From: Diplocarpon mali
Taxonomy: Eukaryota; Ascomycota; Leotiomycetes; Helotiales; Drepanopezizaceae
Length of the DNA: 64,000 nt
Direction: 5' to 3'
Assembly: GCA_024741835.1 (NCBI GenBank)
Contig: JAENRP010000221.1
Coordinates: 1 to 64,000 of the forward strand
Translations under genes and position numbers: made by a program
Notes under the pieces: generated by a model
Seen by the model: the letters and a program-made list of their open reading frames with translations, nothing else
The model's database searches: none
Told to the model about the DNA's origin: nothing
In this document: piece by piece, positions 26,467-35,302 of the stretch
How positions within the stretch are numbered: the first letter of the stretch is position 1
Layout of the letters: every line of letters starts with the position of its first letter

Positions 26467-26650
26467 CTTCTCTTTCTTGCTTCTGCCGTTCTTCATCCTT
26501 CGCTTCTCGCTTGGGCTGGGAGCTGGGGGGGAGAGGGAGCCTTGGCTACTGCGATCCGATCTGATCTGGTCTGCTCTGATCTACTTTACCCGCAGGATGC
26601 TGGATGCTGGATGCGCGGGCTGAGGCGGACCAGCGTACGTCGGCGACTCT

Positions 26651-26674
26651 GCATTGGCATTGGCATTGGCATGG
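26651..26674. repeat. 6-bp tandem repeat (GCATTG)
   Basis: About four copies of the hexamer GCATTG. Confidence 0.8.
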
Positions 26675-26711
26675 CTCTGCACGGCTCTGCTGCGGAGGCG
26701 TGTGGAGGCGA

Positions 26712-26760
26712 CGAGCAAGTGAGCAAGTGAGCAAGTGAGCAAGTGAGCAAGCGAGCAAGA
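26712..26760. repeat. 8-bp tandem repeat (GAGCAAGT)
   Basis: About six copies of the octamer GAGCAAGT, the last ones with single-base changes. Confidence 0.88.
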
Positions 26761-26860
26761 GTAAGAGGCTGTGTAAGAGAGTTTGAGTCAGTGTGTAAGA
26801 GGAACTGTGCAAGGACCTTTTCCGCATCCTAGCTGGGGTGTTTTGGCTTTTTGGCAAGGG

Positions 26861-26900
26861 GGTTGCTGGCTGCTGGCTGCTGGCGGCTGGCTGCTGGCGA
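26861..26900. repeat. 7-bp tandem repeat (GCTGGCT)
   Basis: Five copies of a 7-base unit with small changes, about 280 bases upstream of the fasciclin start codon. Confidence 0.83.
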
Positions 26901-27179
26901 CTTACTAGCTACGAGCTACCAGCTGCTTGGATGTAGCTACGAACATGATTACGACTAGCCATGGAATGAACGTCAACGTCGGATGTGACGATACCAGGGG
27001 AGTGGGCGGTGAAACTTGTGTCGTCCATCTGGCTTTCGTTATATCAGGACCGCCCCCCTCCCTCCTCATATCCTCTCGAGTCTCCCGTATTTCCGCTGGT
27101 TTTTGTTTAATTTTGGGAAGTGACCAGATCTAGATCCAGACCACGTTCAAGTTCGAGTTGAAGATCCCGCGCAGGCAAG

Positions 27180-28581
27180 ATGTTGACATCTCTCCTCTCC
27201 AGCCTGGCTCTGGCGGCCGTCGCCTCGGCCCAGATGGCGGACATGAACATGATGAACCTCACCCAGGTTCTGGCGGCGAATAACCAGACCCTGAGCAACC
27301 TGACTAGTACGTCCTCTCTTGTCTCTCTCCTCTCTCTCCTCTCTCTCCTCTCTCTCCTCTCTCTCCTCTCTCTCCTCTCTCTCCTCTCTTTGGGCCTCGG
27401 TTTCTACGAGCACCTCTTCCGCTGGGGCGGGGAGGATGGCATTGTCTGGCAGGAAGCAGAGCTGACCGCGTCGCCTCCCCAGGTCTCCTCCAAGGCCTCC
27501 CCGCCGTCAGCAGTGCCCTCAGCAACGCCCAGAACATCACCATCCTGGCTCCCAGCAACGAGGCCTTCGCCAAGTTCCTCGCGACGCCCGCCGGTAAAGC
27601 TGCGTCGGCGAACCCGGGCGACCTGACGGCCCTCCTCGAGTACCACGTCCTCAACGGCACGTACAACTCGACGGCCGTCAACACCACCAGCGCCTACGTC
27701 CACACGCTGCTCACCAACGCGACCTACACCAACGTCACCGGCGGCCAGGTCGTGACGCTGGGCAAGATGGGCAGCGACGTGATGGTCACCTCCGGCCTCA
27801 GGGAGATGAGCATGGTGACCACGGCCGACGTGCCCTTCGCCGGCGGCACCGTCCACGTGATCGACACCGTGCTGTCCCTCCCCGGCATGCCGTCCGGCGC
27901 CGCCGTCGCCAGCAACCTCACGGCCCTCGCCGGCGCCCTGACGAAGGCGAACCTGGTCAGCGCCGTCAACGGCCTGAAGGACGTGACCATCTTCGCCCCG
28001 TCCAACGCCGCCTTCCAGCGCATCGGCAGCGCGGCGGGGAGCCTGACGGGTGATACGCTGACGAAGGTGCTCGAGTACCACGTCGTCAACGGGACGGTGG
28101 GCTATGCTGGCCGGCTGATGAACATGAGCCTCCCGACCCTGGAGGGCGCGCAGGTCAAGGTGGAGGTTGGCAACAAGGTGTTTGTCAACTCGGCCGAGGT
28201 GATTGTGACGGATGTCATTGTGGCCAACGGGGTGCTGCACGTCATTGACAAGTATGGCCCCATCTCGAGCTTCCCTCCCGCGATCCTCATTCGCGATCCC
28301 TCTGATTTCATTTCACCCGCTAACAAGCCGCCCGCAGCGTCCTCAATCCCGCCAACACCACCGCGACGCCCAACCCGACGGCCACCAGCCAGCCCGTCGC
28401 CTTCAGCGGCGCCTCCTCGGCCAGCGCCGTCCCGTTCACGAGCGGCATCAGCGTGACCACGACGGCGCCCAGCGCCAGCACGCCGACACACAAGTCCGGG
28501 GCGGCGAACGTCGTCGCGCACCGGGAGAGCGTGGTCGGCATGGCTGCTCTGCTGGGCGTTGGCTTCGTCGCGGCCTTTTAG
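27180..28581 (+). CDS. GPI-anchored cell-surface protein with two fasciclin (FAS1) domains
   Basis: FAS1 domains occur in extracellular and wall-bound proteins involved in adhesion. Three exons: 27180-27306, 27483-28251 and 28338-28581, summing to 1140 nt (379 residues). A signal peptide covers residues 1-18 (MLTSLLSSLALAAVASAQ). The two FAS1 domains lie roughly at 22-165 and 170-305. Each has the ITILAPSNEAF / VTIFAPSNAAF box, a YHV strand (EYHVLNGT, EYHVVNGT) and an ending HVIDTVL or HVIDNVL. A Ser/Thr/Ala-rich stalk follows, then a hydrophobic C-terminal tail suited to GPI addition. Several NXT/NXS sites are present. Intron 1 contains a 9-base tandem repeat. Codon third positions are overwhelmingly G/C, unlike GYP5 upstream or dynactin downstream. 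Function in this organism is inferred from domains only. Confidence 0.92.
27321..27390 (+). repeat. 9-bp tandem repeat inside fasciclin intron 1
   Basis: About 7-8 copies of the unit CTCTCTCCT, all inside the 176-base first intron (27307-27482). Because the unit is a multiple of three, copy number changes would not alter the reading frame of an unspliced message, which stays open through the repeat as a Leu/Ser-rich stretch. Confidence 0.9.
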
Positions 28582-30046
28582 GTTTGGGTGATGTGAGGGG
28601 NAAAGGGGGCAAGGGAAGTGCTGGGTCAATAGATCGTAATCGTGTGCGTTTAGTGTAATGGATCTTGCCTCCACCCTCCAGAGTGCCACTCTAGCTCTAT
28701 GATCCTCGTAAGCCAAAACGCCGATGAGCGCAACAGTTGATATACCAACACACCAACGTAGCAACCAGCCAAACAACCAGCAACTCACCACCAACCAGTC
28801 CCTCCCAGGAAACCAAAGCCAAACCCCCCCCAAGCCGCGCGCGCCACCCGCCCAGCCTACCAGGCAATCAAATCGACTCAAATATTCCACCACCCATGTG
28901 GCCGAACCCAAATCCCCCATCTGCCGGGTCGTCGACGTCAACACGGGCGCGACGGGGGCAGCGAGGTTGGGCTGAAGCGAGCGGCCATGCAAACAAGAAC
29001 AAGGGGGACATGCAAGACGTCACCACTCTCGCGAGATCGCGAGCCAAGCGAGAGCCAAGCGAGAGCAGAAAGTCTGCCGCGGACCAGGACCAGGGCCAGG
29101 ACCAGGAGCTGGAGCGGGGGACGGAGAGGCCACGTGACCAGCTGGATCCGACGTCACGAGTACATCGGCACGTCTACCGAGGACTTGGGTCGTTTGGTGG
29201 GTTGGAGGCGGTTTGCGGGGAGGGACTGGATCGTGTTGAGAGGGGGGACAAGGGAGGAGAGGACCGGAGAGGAATGGAGAGGGTAGAAAGGACCGGGGGG
29301 ATGGGTCATCCTGAAGCGATGGTGATAATACACATTCACCAAATGAGACTCGCACGTGATTGATAGTCGCTGTTTTCCACCTAGTTGATTCCCTCACGTG
29401 ATGACCTCTGCTAACAAGACGTATCAGTTGTGCTCTCCAGCCCTGTCGTTTCATCTGTTGCGACCGCTCGACACGCTGGTGGAGATGTATACAGCAGAAC
29501 TCCCCACCTCGCACATACCCATCCCAATCTTCAAAACACTTCGCTTTATGTATCCACTGGTCCTGCCCAGTATACTACTGTAAGCACCACCCCCTCACGG
29601 TCAACGATAACCGCTCACAATGTACGCAGCACGGTATGGGTGGGCCATTTCGGCCGCGAGGATGGAGAGAGGGCTGTGGGTGGTGGACAAGGCCTGGGGC
29701 CTTGTCATCCATTTGTATCTCGTGAGTCTCTTTGAACACATCGCGCCAGGCCATCGAGACGGTTCCATGGCTTGCAAGTATCCATAGGGACCTGTAGGGA
29801 AACACTCGGGGCGAGATCACGTGCGTGGTGCGACGACGACGACCGGATGCGTAGCTGTACGGTCGGTATCTCCACCTCCAGGGACGGCCCCTCGGCCTGC
29901 TGGAGGGCGCCTGTCGTTACACGGCATCGTGTTGGCGAGCGAGACTGGAGCACCTCATGTTGGCTTTTCCTGTTTTCTGTCTTCTGGTTACGACGAAGAA
30001 TCCGTCATGGCCTGGCTTCTACATCCATGCCAGTCGCCGGCGCACG
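28582..30046. other. Intergenic between fasciclin and GT8 genes
   Basis: Contains a single unknown base at 28601, GC-rich sequence with short direct repeats near 29030-29110, and four CACGTG hexamers. No gene supported. Confidence 0.6.
29131..29823. promoter_or_regulatory. Cluster of four CACGTG (E-box) sites
   Basis: CACGTG occurs at 29131-29136, 29353-29358, 29395-29400 and 29818-29823; the third is TCACGTGA, the form preferred by Pho4/Cbf1-type bHLH factors. By chance one hexamer is expected about every 4 kb. They lie upstream of the GT8 gene. Binding is inferred, not shown. Confidence 0.45.
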
Positions 30047-31159
30047 ATGGTTCAAGCTCAGAAATACGGCGGTGGCAGAGTCAAGAAAAGAATCCGCACC
30101 CCATCGAAATCAGAAATGCAACAACATCAAGAGCAGAAACGTCCCCCGAGCCGCGCCTGGGTCACCCTTCTGACCCGCCCGAGCTACGTCCCCGGCGCCA
30201 TCCTCCTCGCGCACAGCCTGCAGAAACACCACAGCCTCTACCCCCTCATCATCCTCTACACGCCCAGCCTCCCGGCTGCCCTCCTCCCCGCCCTCGGCCG
30301 TGAGGCCTCCCTCTCCAACAGCATCCTGCGTCTGACTGCGCCGCTCGTCCCCAAGGAGCAGCGGGACCTCGTCGCCACGCGCTTCGAGGACACCTGGACG
30401 AAGCTACGCATCTTCGAGATGTGCGAGTACGAGCGCCTCGTGTTTCTCGACGCCGACATGCTGGTCCTCGGCAACATGGACGAGCTGTTCGGCACGCCCT
30501 TGCCAGGCCGAGACTGGATTGCTGCTAACCACTGCTGCGTGTGCAACCTCGACGGCGACGAGTGGGCGCCCGCGGACTGGGCCCAGGAGAACTGCGCCTA
30601 CACCGGCCTCACCCACCCATCCTGCCTCTCCTCCCCGACGCCCGTCGCCCTCGCCGGGGCGGGACCTCCCACCCACGCGCTGCTCAATAGCGGGCTCTTC
30701 ATCTGCACCCCGTACGCTGCGCTGTGGGACGAGATGCGGCGCTTCCTGGCGACGGACCCGCGGGTCGCGCACTTCATGTTTCCCGACCAGGACCTCCTCG
30801 CGGCCTTCTTCCGAGACAGGTGGCGCCCGCTCGGCTACCAGTACAACGCGATCAAGACGATGCGCTACTGGCACCCGGCCATGTGGCGGGATGGTGAGGT
30901 GCGGAATCTGCATTACATCGTAGATAAGCCGTGGCATGCACGGCTCCGCGATGATGGCGTGGCGGGCTATCTGGGGAAGGATGGCGAGACGCATCGTTGG
31001 TGGTGGCGGGAGTACGGGAGCTGGGAGGGGCAGAGGGAGCGGATGGGAGAGAGGGAGGTGGTGGATATGGTGAGGGGGTGTTCTACCGCTCTGGGGGGCC
31101 TGGAGCAGGGTGAAGTGGCTGGCGGGTGGCAGAGTACGCGGGCGAAGGGGGAGGAGTGA
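30047..31159 (+). CDS. Glycosyltransferase family 8 protein
   Basis: GT8 enzymes move a sugar from a nucleotide sugar with retention of configuration; glycogenin and galactinol synthase belong here. The single exon codes for about 370 residues from the ATG at 30047; further in-frame ATGs at 29957 and 30113 are possible starts. Homologues usually begin close to the core RAWVTLLTRPSYVPGAILLA, so the shorter forms are preferred. The metal-binding DAD of FLDADMLVLGNMDELF is at residues 135-137. LNSGLFICTPY, FPDQDLLAAFF and HYIVDKPW match the conserved GT8 blocks. No signal peptide or membrane segment is evident with this start, suggesting a cytosolic enzyme. Third codon positions are very GC-rich. 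The acceptor and product cannot be told from sequence. Confidence 0.85.
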   Translation: MVQAQKYGGGRVKKRIRTPSKSEMQQHQEQKRPPSRAWVTLLTRPSYVPGAILLAHSLQKHHSLYPLIILYTPSLPAALLPALGREASLSNSILRLTAPLVPKEQRDLVATRFEDTWTKLRIFEMCEYERLVFLDADMLVLGNMDELFGTPLPGRDWIAANHCCVCNLDGDEWAPADWAQENCAYTGLTHPSCLSSPTPVALAGAGPPTHALLNSGLFICTPYAALWDEMRRFLATDPRVAHFMFPDQDLLAAFFRDRWRPLGYQYNAIKTMRYWHPAMWRDGEVRNLHYIVDKPWHARLRDDGVAGYLGKDGETHRWWWREYGSWEGQRERMGEREVVDMVRGCSTALGGLEQGEVAGGWQSTRAKGEE

Positions 31160-32660
31160 GATATCTGGAAGGCCCGGGAGCGGCTCGATGGTTGATATCA
31201 CGGCTCATTGATTCGGTCATGGCGCATTCACCGTCATCGTGGGTATCTGTCGGGAAAGATCGTTCAGAAGGCTCTCAAAACTTGGGACTTTGACACGTTG
31301 GAACTCCGCCTGAGATGTCTCCTGAGCAGGGTTGCTAGAATATCAATACGACTTTTAGTCCCTTTTCTAATTCGAATCCGAAGATTTATTTTCCGATTCA
31401 GATCCCCGAATCCGAGGGCCTTGAAAGCCAAACGTCAATCGGAATCCGCAGTGGCAATGCTTTCGAATGTGTGTCAGGCAAGCATCCGAACCGAGTTGGG
31501 GGTTGGGTGATCGTTATGCGCACAGCAAGCGAAAAGTAAACAAAGAAAAAAAAAAGAAAGAAAAAATTAAGCGAGGCGTCAAGCCACCGAGGGCAAGAAA
31601 TGCAGTGTAGCGAGACTCACGTACCCGTTTCCAAGACCAGTTACGACAGTCATCCTATTCACGAGATGTTGAGTACGGCATACGAAGCTCGTGGACTAGG
31701 GAGCTCGCCTCTGGGACGAGGCGGGCTCTGAAGATATCAGAGCGTGCGACACTTGGTTTCGCCAACGTGGGAATATCTTGTGAATGCGAGGCCAGACACC
31801 AGACCTCCATACGTATGGGCAAACGATAATTTGTACGAAGCAGCTCTGTAGGCCGAGTGTCATAATCTTGCCTGGACCTCTGTGCACCAAGTCCCAGCTT
31901 GAGTTTTTTCTCACATCCTCAGGCGACACGTGAAAGCGAAGCAATTGATCACTTCCATTGACATCAGTGCACGGCATTTACATACTCGAGGCTATGCCGT
32001 CCTCGAGGAGTGATGGCGGGCAGGATCCTGTGTACGGCAAGCGTATATCGCAGAAGTCAGGGGGACAAATGTGTTGATGGAAGAGATGTTTGAGAAAGCC
32101 GAGAATGATAAATGCTGACAGTAGCAATGGTGTACTGCAGCTATGGAGCGAGCATCATCAGATATACCAGTGCTGGTTTAGAACCATACTCTCTTCTAAA
32201 TGTCAGCCGGCGCTCGCCTCAAACTAGGTATGAATTGAATCTAGGGATCAGCACAGCTTCGGCATTGGATGCCTTCAACACCTACACTTCCATACCGGCT
32301 TTGCAGAGATTCTTATCTGAGATGAACTGCCATCTAGAAAGAGCCTACGCGCTCGCAGCCATTGTCACTTTCTGTGCCCATCTACCCGGCATGAGGCGGT
32401 TATGCCCGGGTCCTCCTACAGCAGATTTCTTGATCGAAGGCAGTGAGGTGTAGCCTACTAACATACGCCAACATAGCCGGAACAAACGACCGCATACCCG
32501 ACCCTTATCTGAATGAGTAAATAATCCCGTCATTCTGTATCTGTTAGTCATCGTCGGGTAAACTCGACTACAGATCTTGAAGTCGACCTAGCAGACATCA
32601 TGCATTACGCCGTGAAGGTCATGCACGATATAGTGCTCATCTATCCCTCCTCTCATGCGC
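31160..32660. other. Intergenic, no supported gene
   Basis: Short ORFs only, none with recognisable domains. An A-rich run occurs around 31540-31570. Likely contains the GT8 3' UTR. Confidence 0.55.
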
Positions 32661-32825
32661 TTATCCGGTACTGTTGAAGCGCATCTTGACTGTTGTGGTT
32701 ATGTTGAAGCCAAGGAGTGTTTCGTTGAGAGGGGTAATAACTTTGGCGAAGTAATGCGCTTCGTTGGGGCCATCTGTGGTCTCGAACAAAACAGACCTTC
32801 TCCGAATTGTAATCCATATCCTCAT
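32661..32825 (-). CDS. Small ORF directly downstream of CTF8 (54 codons)
   Basis: Starts 2 bases after the CTF8 stop codon, in a different frame, and encodes 54 residues with protein-like composition (for example GPNEAHYFAKVITPLNETL). It could be a 3' exon of an alternatively spliced CTF8 transcript, a small independent peptide, or chance. I could not find a clean GT..AG intron that joins it to CTF8 in frame. No family recognised. Confidence 0.18.
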   Translation of the reverse strand: MRIWITIRRRSVLFETTDGPNEAHYFAKVITPLNETLLGFNITTTVKMRFNSTG

Positions 32826-32827
32826 AT

Positions 32828-33310
32828 CTAATCTCCCACAGCACTCGTACCTACCGGCTCCGGTCTGATAGAGAACAATATCTTATACTTGACAATCTCC
32901 ACAACCTCCAGCTCTTCCGTCCCCTCCTCTCTGTTGGGCCCCATCGTATCTTGCTCCTTACTCGACCTCTTCCGGATGACAGCCAGTGCCTTTGGTAGCT
33001 TCTTAATCTCCCCCGTGAGCCTCTGGTGCTTCCCCACATACAAATATACGCGCTTCATCCACGCCATATTTCCAGGGTTCTCGGGATCGTAGCCGGGGAA
33101 GGAGAGTCGCCCGATGGGCGTCTCCTTCATGATTTTACCGCTCTGGGATTCTGTTGATATAGAGCACTGGTCGTCGTGGGAGGGGAGATTGATCGTGCCT
33201 TGCATCTCGAGGACGGCGAGCCCCGACGGGGTTTGCAGAAGTTGGGGTAGAGGATTCTGAGAGCTTGAGTAGGCATCAAGAGGTGCGGGATGAATCAAGA
33301 CTTTGCTCAT
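32828..33310 (-). CDS. CTF8: CTF8, subunit of the RFC-Ctf18 clamp loader
   Basis: With Ctf18 and Dcc1, Ctf8 forms the alternative replication factor C that loads PCNA and supports sister-chromatid cohesion in the nucleus. One exon from the first in-frame ATG at 33310 gives 160 residues, a normal length for fungal Ctf8. The family core is clear: PLPQLLQTPSGLAVLEMQGT, then ETPIGRLSFPGYDP, then WMKRVYLYVGKHQRLTGEIK KLPKALAVIRKR in two adjacent blocks, and the end EVVEIVKYKILFSIRPEPVG. The reading frame stays open upstream of 33310 but has no other ATG, so an upstream exon cannot be fully excluded. A potential donor (GTAGGT/GTACGA) lies near the C-terminus, after which only eight more residues are encoded. 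Confidence 0.9.
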   Translation of the reverse strand: MSKVLIHPAPLDAYSSSQNPLPQLLQTPSGLAVLEMQGTINLPSHDDQCSISTESQSGKIMKETPIGRLSFPGYDPENPGNMAWMKRVYLYVGKHQRLTGEIKKLPKALAVIRKRSSKEQDTMGPNREEGTEELEVVEIVKYKILFSIRPEPVGTSAVGD

Positions 33311-35294
33311 CTTGAGGCTGATTGCCAGGAGGTTGTTATCGAAGCCTGTGGTAAGTAAGGTTGTGGATGGGGAAGGTGAAGCTGTCGTGATGGACACGGC
33401 TTGGGCGCGTAAGTTTATGTCCCGAACAAAAAGGTAGCAGCTGCTGACTAATCATCTTCTTTCAACAGCTCGGAGTGTTTAGCAATTAATATCCTCATTA
33501 CAATAGTCAATTGGCCTGCTCTAAAACCGTAGTCCCACAATCTCAGTATATTTGACTACTGGGTTATCTTTCTGGTTCTTATTGCAGTCTGCACCCGTCG
33601 ATTCCATGGTAGCGAGATTACTTGTTTACCTGGCTGTCTTCGGAATTATGCCCGAGGTCTGATCTAAGCCTCGTCACATTTATGAAGTCTCCATCCTTCA
33701 GTTTCCATCGCATTCAGAGGCCTTTGGAATTGACGGGTCACACCCCAGCCAGCCAGTCTATCAAAGAGTGGAAATAACGTACCAAGAACACGCCATTCAT
33801 AATCCGTATTTGTCCCAGAGGTGGACCGCGAATGATCTTCAGATGAGACTTTTATTTGCAGATAGCTGCTGTGAGCAAGAAAGCTCGGATACTGTCGTCT
33901 ACATACTCCTGTTCACAAGGAAATTCTGAGGCTAAGCAAGCATGAGAGCTCTTTGTTTAGGTTTCTGTCATACATATCTACAATAATACCGTGTTCTTCC
34001 GTCGCGATTATCAGTAGATCTTCTACGAGGCTGTCATGATTGGGGCGATTCTCGTGCTTAAATTCGGACCGCTGGACTGACTCTTGGGAAATACAATCAT
34101 GTGTTATGTTTCTATTGCCTTCCCCAGTGGCTGGCTCGCTGATGATCTATAACGACGGCGCTGCCATAATGCTCACGGCCCTGTTATATACCAAAGTGGC
34201 AATAGCTACAGAAGTCGTTTGCTCGTTTGCTCGTTTGCTCGAAGATCGCTGGCGCGAAAAACCCAGTGCCTTCCCAGCCATATTGCTGGAATACTTGCTC
34301 GCTGAAAGAGACGCGAGCTAGCAGGATATCAATGCAGATTCGACGGCGCCAAGTATCTTTTTTTTAATGGGCAATCTGAAGCGAAAAGCAACACAAAATG
34401 CGTATGGTGAGGCTTAGGAAAGGTGAGCATGGCAGGGACGGCCATGTTACCTGTTGCGGTTGTCTGTAGTGGTGGGGAGGGATAATGGCCAAGTGGGTAT
34501 CGTGGACAGGTGACTAGCACTGCCATCAAGCTCTTTACGCCCTCTGAAGGTTCTGTACAGTAGTAGGTAAAGCATGGGTCCTGCAATGGCTGTACCCGAT
34601 CTTCTAATGTTTCTGCTTGATTTTTTCTACATCGGGAGTTGGAGCGTTCAAGGCCTGCGAGAACCAGACTTAAGCTATACTTTAAAAAGGCCGCGACTGA
34701 GTGGTAACAAGTATTCTACAATTGAGTGGAGAAAATAGGTTGCCAAAATTCTGCAATATTACATAGGTAGATTGTCTACATGTTCTGGCATCAAGCGTGA
34801 TAAATAAAAATCAAGGCTGAACTTGCAATTAGCGTCAGAATCTCACAGTAATGCCACGGTAGTCTATCATAACAAACCTACTACTTCAGCTTAATCAGGA
34901 ATACACTGACGAAAAAGCTTCTTAGGAGCAGACCTAAGGCTTGAAGACAAGTTACTTCGGGAGTACCCAGAATATCTCCGAACTTCGATCTTGGAGCTCT
35001 TCGACGGACCGAAAGAGGTGATCTTCACGACGGCTCTCTCAATTCTATTCCTGGTTTCGAGGACATCCTAAGAGCCATCGTATACCCCGTTCTTCCTTAT
35101 TCGTGTTGAGAACAAACGAGAGACGTTGCGGCCAGGCTGTTTGAGCTTTATTTTCTATTACATAATCAACGCGTTCCCCTTTCTGAAGACAACGCGACAA
35201 GATCATCGACATCTCATCTATCTCTTCAGCGCTAACAAATCCGCGAAAATCCGCGCAGGCTTCGTGGAAGGTTTAAATCTAATGATTCTGCAGC
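33311..35294. other. Intergenic between CTF8 and dynactin, divergent promoters
   Basis: No gene supported. A CTCGTTTG octamer is repeated three times near 34217-34242. The last 50 bases hold a short upstream ATG frame before dynactin (annotated separately). Confidence 0.55.
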
Positions 35295-35302
35295 ATGTCT
35301 GA
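35282..35302 (+). promoter_or_regulatory. Possible overlapping upstream ORF of dynactin
   Basis: An ATG at 35282 opens a six-codon frame (ATG..TGA) whose stop overlaps the dynactin start codon region (35295). If transcribed it could reduce translation. Alternatively the CTGCAG just before 35295 is a splice acceptor of a 5' UTR intron, which would remove this ATG. Confidence 0.35.

Larger units (their letters stand above)
24337..27179. other. Repeat-rich intergenic region with assembly gap
   Basis: About 2.8 kb between the GYP5-like and fasciclin genes. It contains a 40-base N gap, at least five different short tandem repeats between 25.8 and 26.9 kb, and one CACGTG at 26135-26140. No protein-coding gene is supported; open frames here are short or cross the gap. 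Confidence 0.6.

Noticed and set aside
27404..28240. 278-codon minus-strand frame opposite the fasciclin gene
   Set aside because: Shadow of the GC-rich coding exon; rich in His, Gly, Val and Arg as expected from reversed GC3-rich codons.
34917..35070. Plus-strand open stretch of about 48 codons upstream of dynactin
   Set aside because: No start codon, no homology recognised, too short.
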